From the NCBI RefSeq assembly GCF_020131355.1, contig NZ_JAHLEL010000054.1, forward strand, positions 124,001-188,000: 64,000 nucleotides of DNA. Direction: 5' to 3'. The notes below the pieces were generated by a model that saw only the letters and a list, made by a program, of their open reading frames with translations, ran no database searches and was not told the DNA's origin. Origin of the DNA: Pseudonocardia sp. ICBG1293 (GTDB lineage: Bacteria; Actinomycetota; Actinomycetes; Mycobacteriales; Pseudonocardiaceae). Below, one piece after another: positions 16,463 to 24,613 of the stretch (the stretch's first letter is position 1; every line of letters starts with the position of its first letter). Made by a program: the position numbers and the translations under genes.

Positions 16463-17641
16463 TCACGCACCGGCACCGGACGGCGGGGCGAGCCGCGGCA
16501 CGAGCTGCGTCCAGGCCAGGAGACCGAGCGCACCGGCCACCGCGAGCGTGACGGCGGGTCCGGCACCGGCCGCGAGTGCCCCCGCCGGCGGCGCGGCCAC
16601 CGTCTGCCCCACCCCGAGCGCGAGGAACGCCCGGGTGACCCCCCGCGAGGGCGCCGCCGGGAACAGCCGGGCGGCCCACAGGATGCACAGCCCGGTCAGG
16701 GCCATGTAGCCCGCGCCGAACACCCCGGCCGAGACCAGCGCGACCGCCACCCCCGCGCCGGGCAGGGCGAGCAGCGCGATCCCGGCCGACCACGCCGTCC
16801 ACACCGCCAGGCCGACCGGGCGCAGCCCGAAACGCTCCGCGGCCCGGCCGACGGTGCCGCCGAGCAGTCCGACCAGGCCGATCGCGCACCAGGCGGCGGT
16901 CGCGACGACGGGGCCCGTGCCGAGCTCGGCGATCCGGGTGGTGGCGAAGGTCCAGTACGGCGCGCTCACCGCCCCCAGCAGTCCGGCACCGAGCAGCAGC
17001 CCCGACGCGGACGCCCGGGGTGCATCCGGGTGCGGCCCGGGAGCGGGCCGCGCCGGGGTGCGGCGCAGCAGGAACGCCGCGACCGCCGTCGTCGCCGCGG
17101 CGAGCAGGGCGAACGCGACCCAGACCGGGCGCCAGTCCCCGGGCAGCAGCGGGGTGAACGCGGTCAGCGCCAGTCCGGCGCCGGTACCGGTGTTCGCCCA
17201 GGTCTGGGCCCGGCCGCGGTCGGCCCGGCCGACCGTCTCGACCACGAGCTGGGCCACCCCGGGTGAGGCGAGCCCGACCCCCGACCCGGCCACGACGATG
17301 CCGGCGGCGAACACCGCCACCCCGGGTGCGGTCGCCATGGCGGCGAGCCCGGCCGTCGCCGCGACCCCCGCGGCGAGCGTGGTGCCGCGGGCCGAGCGGG
17401 CCGACAGCACCGGCGCCACCAGCAGTCCGAGCACGTAACCGCTGGTGGACAGCGCGCCGAGCACGCCGACGGCGAGGGGGCCCAGGTCGAAGGTCTCGGT
17501 GAAGCGGGGCACGAAGAGCCCGTAGGCGTAGCGCGCGAACCCGTAGCAGAGCGCGATCACCCCCGCCCCGACCAGCGCGGTCGACCACCACGGCCGGGTG
17601 GTCGCGGGAGCCGTGACGGGTCGGATGCCGGTTTCGGTCAT
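16463..17641 (-). CDS. MFS transporter (YbfB/YjiJ-like)
   Basis: The 392-residue membrane protein has about twelve hydrophobic segments, beginning with ALVGAGVIALCYGFARYAYG, which resembles the YbfB/YjiJ group of MFS proteins. A conserved GFARYAYGLFVP and loop-2 region (SARSARGTTLAAG) are present. Its ATG at 17641 is only 11 bases from the palindrome at 17652-17667 and it is divergent from a TetR gene, the usual arrangement for a repressed exporter. Substrate unknown. Confidence 0.85.
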   Translation of the reverse strand: MTETGIRPVTAPATTRPWWSTALVGAGVIALCYGFARYAYGLFVPRFTETFDLGPLAVGVLGALSTSGYVLGLLVAPVLSARSARGTTLAAGVAATAGLAAMATAPGVAVFAAGIVVAGSGVGLASPGVAQLVVETVGRADRGRAQTWANTGTGAGLALTAFTPLLPGDWRPVWVAFALLAAATTAVAAFLLRRTPARPAPGPHPDAPRASASGLLLGAGLLGAVSAPYWTFATTRIAELGTGPVVATAAWCAIGLVGLLGGTVGRAAERFGLRPVGLAVWTAWSAGIALLALPGAGVAVALVSAGVFGAGYMALTGLCILWAARLFPAAPSRGVTRAFLALGVGQTVAAPPAGALAAGAGPAVTLAVAGALGLLAWTQLVPRLAPPSGAGA

Positions 17642-17651
17642 ACCGATAGTG

Positions 17652-17667
17652 AACAGACCTGTCTGTT
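17652..17667. promoter_or_regulatory. Operator-like palindrome between TetR and MFS genes
   Basis: AACAGA-CCTG-TCTGTT is a perfect 6+6 inverted repeat in the 117-base divergent region. AACAGACC/GGTCTGTT-type repeats are typical targets of TetR repressors with the fold of the adjacent regulator. It overlaps where a minus-strand promoter for the MFS gene is expected. Confidence 0.65.
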
Positions 17668-17758
17668 TTCTTGCAAGTCGGCCACCTGCATCCGGCACAT
17701 CGTTGCTGCTAGATTGGTTAACGGAAGACGTACCGGAAAGTTCATCAGGGAGCGCAGC

Positions 17759-18337
17759 ATGGCACGGACCCGACGGGGCGACGCGGGACCGAAGGTGCTC
17801 GACGCGGCCGCCCGGCTCTTCTTCCGCGAGGGCATCCACGCCGTCGGCGTCGACACGGTGGCGGCCCGGGCCGGGGTCACCAAGACCGCGCTGTACTCCA
17901 ACTTCGGCTCCAAGGACGGGCTGGTCGTGGCCTACCTGCGCGACCGCGACCGGCGATGGACCGCCGAGATCGACCGCATCACCGCCGGGTACGCCGCGCC
18001 GCGGGACCGGATCCTCGCGGTGTTCGACGCCTACGAGGCATGGCAGGAGCGCGACGGCTTCCGTGGCTGCGCCTTCCTCAACGCCACCTGCGAGCTGCCC
18101 GATCCCGACCACCCCGCACGCGAGGTCGTCCGTCACCACAAGGCCGCCCTGCGCGAGTACCTGCAGACCCAGGCCGACCGGCTCACCGGCGGCACCGGCG
18201 GCACGCTGGGGACGACCCTGCTGCTGCTGCTCGACGGCGCGGTCACCGCCGCCGCCCGCGAGGGTGGCCCCGGCCCGATCCGGCACGCCCGCGCGGTCGC
18301 CGACTCACTGCTGCCGGTGCCGTCCGGTTCGTCCTGA
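17759..18337 (+). CDS. TetR-family repressor
   Basis: The 192-residue protein starts at ATG 17759 behind agggagcgcagc. The helix-turn-helix is clear: GIHAVGVDTVAARAGVTKTALYSNFGSKDGLVVAYL (about residues 28-63; only the class features are quoted in part). The C-terminal domain carries FRGCAFLNATCELPDPDHPA, a block typical of this TetR subgroup. It is divergent from the MFS gene across the palindrome at 17652, so it most likely represses that transporter and itself. Confidence 0.9.
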   Translation: MARTRRGDAGPKVLDAAARLFFREGIHAVGVDTVAARAGVTKTALYSNFGSKDGLVVAYLRDRDRRWTAEIDRITAGYAAPRDRILAVFDAYEAWQERDGFRGCAFLNATCELPDPDHPAREVVRHHKAALREYLQTQADRLTGGTGGTLGTTLLLLLDGAVTAAAREGGPGPIRHARAVADSLLPVPSGSS

Positions 18338-18366
18338 TCCTCCCCGTCCGGGCTAGTCTCGGCGAC

Positions 18367-19098
18367 GTGCTCACCCGCGCCTTCGGCATCGCCCGCTCCC
18401 TCGCGACCTACCACGGGATCCCGGGCAGGCAACGCCGGATGCGTCGCTTCTACGGGCAGTTCCTGCAGCCCGGGGACCTGGCGTTCGACGTCGGCGCGCA
18501 CGCCGGGAACCGGGTGCGGGCGTGGCGCGGTCTCGGGGCACGGGTCGTCGCCGTCGAGCCGCAGCCGGACTTCACCCGGCTGCTGCGGCTGTTCTTCGGG
18601 CGCGACACGGACGTGACCGTGCTGCCGGTCGCGCTCGGCGCCGACGCGGGCACCGCCCGGCTCGGCATCTCCAGCGCCACCCCGACGGTGTCGTCGATGT
18701 CGCGGCAGTGGCGCGACACCGTCTCCGGCGACGCCGGGTTCGCCGCGGTCCGCTGGGACACGACGGTCGACGTCGAGGTCACCACGCTCGACGAGCTGAT
18801 CGCGGCGCACGGCGTGCCCGCGTTCTGCAAGATCGACGTCGAGGGGTTCGAGGCCGACGTGCTCGCGGGGCTGTCCCGGCCGCTGCCGGCGCTGTCGTTC
18901 GAGTACCTGCCCGCCGCGCTGGACCGGGTCGAGTCGCTCGGTCCGCACGTCTACCGCTACTCCCCCGTCGAGACCATGACCTGGGACGACTCGGCGGGCG
19001 ACCGGTGGGTCGGCGCCGCGGAACTGCGCGCGGTCCTGGAACGGCGCCGGCCGCTGGGACGCTCCGGCGACGTCTACGCCCGGCACGTCCCCGCCTGA
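18367..19098 (+). CDS. FkbM-family methyltransferase
   Basis: The 243-residue protein starts at GTG 18367. It shows the SAM-binding start DLAFDVGAHAGNRVRAW, the acidic end of strand 2 in VVAVEPQPDFTRL, and the FkbM block KIDVEGFEADVLAGL followed by LSFEYLPA. FkbM enzymes usually O-methylate small molecules or glycans. It lies 65 bases before the phosphotransferase-sulfatase fusion on the same strand and may be part of that envelope or biosynthetic block. Confidence 0.85.
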   Translation: MLTRAFGIARSLATYHGIPGRQRRMRRFYGQFLQPGDLAFDVGAHAGNRVRAWRGLGARVVAVEPQPDFTRLLRLFFGRDTDVTVLPVALGADAGTARLGISSATPTVSSMSRQWRDTVSGDAGFAAVRWDTTVDVEVTTLDELIAAHGVPAFCKIDVEGFEADVLAGLSRPLPALSFEYLPAALDRVESLGPHVYRYSPVETMTWDDSAGDRWVGAAELRAVLERRRPLGRSGDVYARHVPA

Positions 19099-19163
19099 GG
19101 GCACCCCGGTCCGGGGTGGTCGCCGCACCGGGTTCCGGACGTTTCGGGCATCCTGGACCTCTG

Positions 19164-21488
19164 ATGCTCCGTCGATCCCGCGGCACCGCCGCCACCGCCC
19201 CCGTCCCCGCGCAGGTCGCGGCAGGCGCCGTCCTGCTGGCGGGCGTGCTCGCCCTGCTCACCGCCACCGCCGGTGCGGGGGCGCTGCGACTGACCGGTGC
19301 GGCCGTCGTCGGGACGGTCACCGCCGCTCTGCTGGTACGCGCGGCCCGCCGCGCCGGGGAGCCGACGCTCGGCCCCGCCGGGGTGGTGACGCTCGCCCGC
19401 GGCACGATGGCCGTCGCCGCCGTCGCCCTGGTCGGGCTGCCCGCTGCCGGGACCGTCGCGCTGGTCGCGCCCGCCGCCGTCGCACTGGCCCTGGACGGGG
19501 TGGACGGTCCGGTCGCCCGGCGCACCGGCACCGTGACCGCGCTGGGTGCCCGGTTCGACATGGAGACCGACGCGTTCCTGCTGATGGTGCTGTCCGCGCA
19601 CGTCGCCGCGACGACCGGGCAGTGGTGGGTCACCGCGCTGGGTCTGCTGCGCTACGCCTTCGTCGCCGCGGGCCGGGTCGCCCCGTGGCTGCGCGGTGAG
19701 CTGCCGCCCCGGTACTCGGCCAAGGTCGTCGCCGCGCTGCAGGGGGTGGTGCTGGTGGTGACCGCCGCCGGGGTGCTGCCGACCGCCGACGCCCTGGCCG
19801 CGGTCGCCGTCGCGCTGGCCGCCCTGGTGTGGTCGTTCGGGGTGTCGGTGGTGCAGCTGTGGCGGGCGGCGGAGCGGCACCCGTTCGACCGGCGGCGGGC
19901 GGCGGGCGCGCTGCTCACCACGGCCTGTCTCGCCCTGGTCGGCACGGTGCTCGTGCTGCCCGCGGACCCGGGCGCGCCGGCCCCGGCGGCGTGGCTGCGG
20001 CTGCCGATCGAGGCCGTCCTCGGGGCGGCGCTGCTCGCCGTGCTGCCCGGGCGGGCGCGCACGGTCGTCGCCGCCGGGCTCGGCGCGCTGCTCGCGGCGC
20101 TGGGCCTGCTGAAGCTGGCCGACCTGGGGTTCCGCACCTTCCAGGGCCGCCGCTTCGACGCGGTGACCGACTGGTCGCTGCTGGGCAACGGCCTGGAGTT
20201 CCTGCGCGGCACCGCCGGCGCCGCCGGGACGGTGGTCGCGGTGCTCGCCGTCGTCGTCGCGGCGGTACTGGTCGTCGCGACCGCGGTGGCGGTCGTGCGG
20301 CTGGGCCGGATCGCCGCGCGGCACCGGCCTGCCGCGGTGGGCGGCGCGGTGCTGCTGGGGGCGGCCTGGCTGGTCGTCGGGCCGGTGGCCGGGGCGTCGC
20401 TCGTGCCGGGGGTGCCGGTCGCCGCGGCCGACGGCGTCGCCGAGGTCGCGCACCGCACGCAGCAGGTGCCCGAGACCCTGCGCGAGCGTCGTGAGCTCGC
20501 CGCGCAGCTCGCCCGCGACGACGTGCCCGTCCCCCGCGACGTGCTCGGCGCACTGCGCGGCAAGGACGTCGTGATCGCCTTCGTGGAGAGCTACGGCCGC
20601 ACCGCCCAGCTGACCCCGGAGGCGGCGCCGCGGATCCGTCCCGTGCTCGCCGACGCCGACGCCCGTCTGACCGCCGCCGGGTTCGGGATGCGCAGCGGTG
20701 TGCTCACCGCCCCGATCAGCGGTGGTGGGAGCTGGCTGGCACACGCCACGCTGTTCTCCGGTCTCCCGATCGCCGACCAGGGCGCGCACGACCGGCTCAC
20801 CGCCTCCGACCGGCCCACCCTGCCGCGGATCCTGCGCGACGCCGGGTGGGAGACCGCCGTCGTCACCCCGGCCACCACCCGGGAGTGGCCGGAGGCGGCG
20901 TTCTTCGGCCACCAGCGCGTGTACGCCGGCGACGACCTCGGCTACGCGGGCCCCCCGTTCAGCTGGTCGCCGATGCCCGACCAGTACACCCTCGAGGCGT
21001 TCTCCCGCCTCGAGCTCGACCGCACCGACCGCGGGCCGCTGCTGGGTACCGTGGTGCTGACCTCCAGCCACGCGCCGTGGTCGCCGCTGCTGGACCCGGC
21101 CGGGATCGGTGACGGCGCCGTCTACGGCCCCTACGCCGGCGGCCAGCAGGCCTACGACACGATCTTCTCCCTGGACCGGGAGACCCTGCGCGAGGACTAC
21201 CTGACCTCGCTGGAGTACTCGCTGCGCAGCACCACCGGCTGGCTCGCCGGACGCCAGGACACCGGACGGGACCTGGTCGTGCTGCTGCTCGGCGACCACG
21301 AGCCCGGCGCGACCGTGTCCGGGCCCGGCGCGGGAGCCGACGTCCCGATCTCGGTGATCAGCCGCGACCCGGCCGTGCTGGCCGCGATCGACGGCTGGGG
21401 GTGGTCCCCGGGACTGCTGCCACCGCCGGACGCGGCGCCGTGGCGGATGGACGAGTTCCGCGACCGCTTCCTCGCCACCTACTCCTGA
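19164..21488 (+). CDS. CDP-alcohol phosphotransferase / sulfatase-superfamily fusion membrane protein
   Basis: The 774-residue protein starts at ATG 19164. The N-terminal part (to about 230) is a CDP-alcohol phosphotransferase with every conserved position: D111-x2-D114-G-x2-A-R-x8-G-x3-D132-x3-D136. Further hydrophobic segments follow to about residue 410. The rest is an alkaline-phosphatase/sulfatase-like domain related to lipoteichoic acid synthase (VVIAFVESYGRTA, GGGSWLAHATLFSG, SSHAPWSP, LLLGDHEPGA). One protein thus joins a phospholipid-headgroup transferase with an enzyme type that cleaves or transfers phospho-alcohol groups. The frame is open upstream to 18522 but overlaps the FkbM gene and is not protein-like there. 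Its 3' end overlaps the convergent reductase gene by 10 bases. Confidence 0.85.
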   Translation: MLRRSRGTAATAPVPAQVAAGAVLLAGVLALLTATAGAGALRLTGAAVVGTVTAALLVRAARRAGEPTLGPAGVVTLARGTMAVAAVALVGLPAAGTVALVAPAAVALALDGVDGPVARRTGTVTALGARFDMETDAFLLMVLSAHVAATTGQWWVTALGLLRYAFVAAGRVAPWLRGELPPRYSAKVVAALQGVVLVVTAAGVLPTADALAAVAVALAALVWSFGVSVVQLWRAAERHPFDRRRAAGALLTTACLALVGTVLVLPADPGAPAPAAWLRLPIEAVLGAALLAVLPGRARTVVAAGLGALLAALGLLKLADLGFRTFQGRRFDAVTDWSLLGNGLEFLRGTAGAAGTVVAVLAVVVAAVLVVATAVAVVRLGRIAARHRPAAVGGAVLLGAAWLVVGPVAGASLVPGVPVAAADGVAEVAHRTQQVPETLRERRELAAQLARDDVPVPRDVLGALRGKDVVIAFVESYGRTAQLTPEAAPRIRPVLADADARLTAAGFGMRSGVLTAPISGGGSWLAHATLFSGLPIADQGAHDRLTASDRPTLPRILRDAGWETAVVTPATTREWPEAAFFGHQRVYAGDDLGYAGPPFSWSPMPDQYTLEAFSRLELDRTDRGPLLGTVVLTSSHAPWSPLLDPAGIGDGAVYGPYAGGQQAYDTIFSLDRETLREDYLTSLEYSLRSTTGWLAGRQDTGRDLVVLLLGDHEPGATVSGPGAGADVPISVISRDPAVLAAIDGWGWSPGLLPPPDAAPWRMDEFRDRFLATYS

Positions 21489-22166
21489 CCGGGGCCGCCC
21501 CGGGCCCGGTAGCGCAGCAGCACCAGGTCCCCCATCGGACGGGCCTCGACCAGCGACATCGAGTGCTGCGGGCACTGCGGGAAACACCCCGTCCCCCACG
21601 AAGCGGGGGGCGCGGGCGTCGCCGACGAAGAACGGCGCGACGACCACCTGCAGCTCGTCGACCAGCCCGGCGGTGAGGAAGGCCGTGTGCACCACCCCGC
21701 CGCCCTCCACGAGCAGGCTCGCCACACCCCGCTCGGCCAGGGCGTCGAGCACCTCCACCGGGTCCGGGGGGTCGCCGGCGGCGACGACCTCGGCCGCCTC
21801 GCCCAGCCGGGCACGCAGCGCGGGCGCGGCCGGCGCGGCGGTGAACACCAGCGGGGCGTCCCCGCCGGCGAACACCCGTGCCGCCGGGTCGAGCGCCGCA
21901 CCGGTGGTGAGCACCACCCGGCGCGGTGAGGACGGTCGCCCGTGGGCCTCCCGCTCCGCCCGCCGCCGGGCGCACCGCACGAGCAGCCGGGGGTCGTCGG
22001 CGCGCACGGTGCCCGCACCGACCAGGATCGCGTCCACCTCGGCCCGCACGGCGTCGACCCGGTCGAGGTCGTCGGTGTCGGACAGGACGAGGGTGTCCGG
22101 CCCGGCGTCGTCGATGTAGCCGTCCAGCGACATCGCCACCGAGGCGACCACCCGCGGGCGGGTCAC
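21479..22166 (-). pseudogene. RibD C-terminal-type reductase, frameshifted near the end
   Basis: From GTG 22166 the frame reads as a RibD/DHFR-like reductase: VVASVAMSLDGYID, an NADPH-site DAILVGAGTVRADDPRLLV, and SLLVEGGGVVHTAFL. These enzymes reduce the ribosyl side chain of pyrimidine or pterin intermediates. After FVGDGVFP (about 21582-21587, TTTCCC) the family-like end SLVEARPMGDLVLLRYRA is found in another frame and stops at TAG 21481-21479. One surplus T would explain this. With that base removed the protein has 228 residues, a normal length. Either the gene has a late frameshift that loses the last strand, or the base is a sequence error. Confidence 0.82.
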
Positions 22167-22231
22167 CGGGCGCTCCCGGCGGGTGTCCGGTTCGCCCGGT
22201 TAGGGTCGGGGCCGGCAGTGAGGGGGTAGGG

Positions 22232-23197
22232 ATGCGGGCACGGGCGTTCTGGGTGACCGGACCGGGGCACGGTGAGATCCGGGAGGTCGAGGTCGGCGGG
22301 CCGGGACCGGACGAGGTGCTGGTCCGCACGCGGTACACCGCGGTCAGCCGGGGCACCGAGACACTCGTGTTCCGCGGGGAGGTCCCGGCCTCCGAGCACG
22401 AACGGATGCGCGCGCCGTTCCAGGAGGGCGGCTTCCCGGGCCCGGTGAAGTACGGCTACCTGGCCGTCGGCGAGGTGGAGCAGGGCCCCGCGGACCTGAC
22501 CGGGCGCACCGTGTTCTGCCTGTACCCGCACCAGAGCGCGTTCGTGGTGCCCGCGGCCGCGGTGACGGTCGTCCCCGACGACGTCCCGGCGGCCCGCGCG
22601 GTGCTCGCGGGCACCGTGGAGACCGCCGTCAACGCGGTCTGGGACGCCGCGCCGCTGGTCGGCGACCGGATCGCGGTCGTCGGCGCGGGGATGGTGGGCG
22701 CCTCCGTGGCCGCGGTGCTCGCCGGGGTCCCCGGCGCCCGGGTGCAGCTCGTCGACCCCGACCCGGCGCGGTCCACGCTGGCCGACGCGCTCGGCGTCGG
22801 GTTCGCCGCACCCGACGACGCCACCGGCGACTGCGACGTCGTCGTGCACGCCAGTGCCACCTCCGCCGGGCTCGCCCGGTCGCTGGAGCTGCTCGCCCCG
22901 GAGGGCGAGGTCACCGAGCTGAGCTGGTACGGGAGCCGTCCGGTGACGCTGCCGCTGGGCGGGCCGTTCCACAGCAGGCGCCTGGCGGTGCGCGCCAGCC
23001 AGGTGGGCACGGTGTCGCCGCGGCGCGCGCACCGCGGCTACGGCGAGCGGATGGCCCGCGCCCTGCGGCTGCTCGCCGATCCCCGCTTCGACGCCCTGGT
23101 CGAGCAGGAGGTGGCCCTCGACGCGCTGCCGGGCGCTCTGGCCGCGATGGCAGGCGGCGGGGGGCCGTCGCTGTGTCTGCGGGTGTCGCACGCCTGA
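22232..23197 (+). CDS. MDR-type (zinc-binding alcohol dehydrogenase-like) oxidoreductase
   Basis: The 321-residue protein begins at ATG 22232 with MRARAFWVTGPGHGEIRE and GPDEVLVRTRYTAVSRGTE. It holds the Rossmann motif VVGAGMVGASVAAVL. The catalytic zinc Cys normally found in the region VSRGTE is a Ser, and the structural-zinc Cys cluster is absent, so it is probably a non-zinc member similar to the BchC-like group. It is convergent with the GTP cyclohydrolase gene (10 bases between stops) and divergent from the reductase gene, so all three seem to belong to one locus. Substrate unknown; a reductase or dehydrogenase step in the same pathway is likely. Confidence 0.82.
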   Translation: MRARAFWVTGPGHGEIREVEVGGPGPDEVLVRTRYTAVSRGTETLVFRGEVPASEHERMRAPFQEGGFPGPVKYGYLAVGEVEQGPADLTGRTVFCLYPHQSAFVVPAAAVTVVPDDVPAARAVLAGTVETAVNAVWDAAPLVGDRIAVVGAGMVGASVAAVLAGVPGARVQLVDPDPARSTLADALGVGFAAPDDATGDCDVVVHASATSAGLARSLELLAPEGEVTELSWYGSRPVTLPLGGPFHSRRLAVRASQVGTVSPRRAHRGYGERMARALRLLADPRFDALVEQEVALDALPGALAAMAGGGGPSLCLRVSHA

Positions 23198-23207
23198 CCC
23201 CGCCCGC

Positions 23208-23840
23208 TCAGTTGCCGGTCGCGTCGAGCTGGGGCAGCACGTGGCCCAGCCGGTCGCGCTTGGCGGTCAGGTAGCGGACGTTGTGCTCGTCGACCGGCTC
23301 CAGCACGGGCACGAGCTCGGCGACGTCGATGCCGTAGGAGGTCAGGGCCTCGACCTTGGCCGGGCTGTTGGACAGCAGCCGCACCCGCCCGATCCCCAGG
23401 TGCGCCAGCACGAGGGCGGCGGCGCCGAAGTCGCGGGTGTCGACGGGCAGGCCGAGCGCGACGGCGGAGTCGATCGTGTCCAGGCCGTCCTCGTCCTGCA
23501 GCACGTGGGTGCGGATCTTGGCCAGCAGCCCGATGCCGCGGCCCTCGTGCCCGCGCAGGTAGACGATCACCCCGCGCCCCGCGTGCACGACCGCCTGGAG
23601 CGCGAGCGACAGCTGGGCGCCGCACTCGCAGCGACGGGCGCCGAACACGTCGCCGGTCAGGCACTCGGAGTGCATCCGCACCAGCGGGGCGTCGACGTCG
23701 GTCGGGTCGCCGTACACCAGCGCGAGGTGCTCGGCCCCGCCCTCGTACTCGCGGAAGGCGATCGCCCGGAACCGGCCGTGGCCGGTGGTCAGCTCGGACT
23801 CGGCGAACTCCGCCGTGGGGTCGTACTGCGCGTCCTGCAC
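23208..23840 (-). CDS. GTP cyclohydrolase II homologue with Tyr-to-His active-site change
   Basis: The 210-residue protein starts at GTG 23840 behind ggaggagc. It has the zinc Cys residues C60, C71, C73 (HSECLTGDVFGARRCECG), the catalytic YLRGHEGRGIGLLAKIR, and the C-terminal LLSNSPAKVEALTSYGI. It lacks the DHBP synthase domain. At the position of E. coli Tyr105 (KIRAY) it has His112 (KIRTH). In Streptomyces coelicolor a Tyr-to-Met change at the equivalent position makes the enzyme stop at the formylated product FAPy instead of APy (established knowledge). A His here therefore suggests a specialised paralogue, not the riboflavin enzyme. A creatininase-family gene is divergent, 45 bases away. 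Confidence 0.9.
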   Translation of the reverse strand: MQDAQYDPTAEFAESELTTGHGRFRAIAFREYEGGAEHLALVYGDPTDVDAPLVRMHSECLTGDVFGARRCECGAQLSLALQAVVHAGRGVIVYLRGHEGRGIGLLAKIRTHVLQDEDGLDTIDSAVALGLPVDTRDFGAAALVLAHLGIGRVRLLSNSPAKVEALTSYGIDVAELVPVLEPVDEHNVRYLTAKRDRLGHVLPQLDATGN

Positions 23841-23885
23841 CCTTGCTCCTCCATGATCGGGTGGGCTCGTGGGAGCCTCACCTGC

Positions 23886-24613
23886 GTGAATCCCCTCCCC
23901 GTCGACACCACCGAGGACGTGGCCGGGCAGGCCGCCGCGGTGGCCCTGCTCCCCGTCGGCAGCCTCGAGCAGCACGGACCGCACCTGCCCCTGACCACCG
24001 ACACCCTCGTGGCGTGCGCCGTCGCCGACCGGGTCGCGCAGGCCCACCCCGTGCGCCTCCTGCCGCCCCTGACCGTGTCCTGCTCGCACGAGCACGCGGC
24101 CTGGGCGGGCACCGTCAGCATCTCCGCGACGACCCTGGCCGCCGTCGTCGGCGACATCGCCGCCTCGCTGCGGGCGGCGGGGACCCTCGCGCTGGTGCTG
24201 GTCAACGCACACGGCGGCAACTACGTCCTGCGCAACGTCGTCCAGGAGGCCTCGGCGGGTTCCCCGCCGACGACCCTGCCGATGGCCCTGTTCCCGGGCT
24301 CGGAGGACTGGGCCGCCGCCCGCGGCGCCGCCGGGCTGGCCACCTCGAACGCCGCCGACATGCACGCCGGGGAGTTGGAGACCTCGATCCTGCTGCACAC
24401 CCACCCGGAGGTGGTCCGGCCGTCGTACACCGGCGCCGACCACGACGCCGACGACCGGCCGTACCTGCTCACCACCGGGCTGGGCGCCTACTCCCCACCG
24501 GCGTCGTCGGGCGACCCTCGCTCGCGACCGCCGGGAAGGGCCGGGGTGTGCTCGACGCCCTCGCCGGGGCCTTCGACGGGCACCTGCGGGCGCTCGCGAC
24601 CCGCACCGGCTGA
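23886..24613 (+). pseudogene. Creatininase-family amidohydrolase (ArfB/MftE-like), frameshifted near the end
   Basis: GTG 23886 opens a creatininase-family protein with the metal-site residues in VGSLEQHGPHLPLTTDT (E28, H30, D39), the CSHEHAAWAGTVSIS block, NAHGGN, and an acidic AGELETS. After LGAYSP the family-like end (TGVVGRPSLATAGKGRGVLD to TRTG) lies in another frame. One C missing from CCCC at 24493-24496 explains this, and the repaired length is 242 residues. Family members include ArfB, which removes formate from FAPy in archaea, and MftE of mycofactocin synthesis. No mycofactocin genes are near. Next to a GTP cyclohydrolase II with an altered switch residue, the ArfB-type deformylase role fits best (inference). 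Confidence 0.8.

Noticed and set aside
19074..21478. Continuation of the reductase frame on the minus strand to 19074 (1030 residues in total)
   Set aside because: After the frameshift point the translation is Arg/Gly/His/Gln-rich and lies antisense to the phosphotransferase-sulfatase fusion, so it is not a fusion protein.
23886..24613. Creatininase as MftE of a mycofactocin operon
   Set aside because: No mftA, mftB, mftC or mftD gene lies in the surrounding sequence; the neighbours are GTP-cyclohydrolase and pterin-type genes instead.
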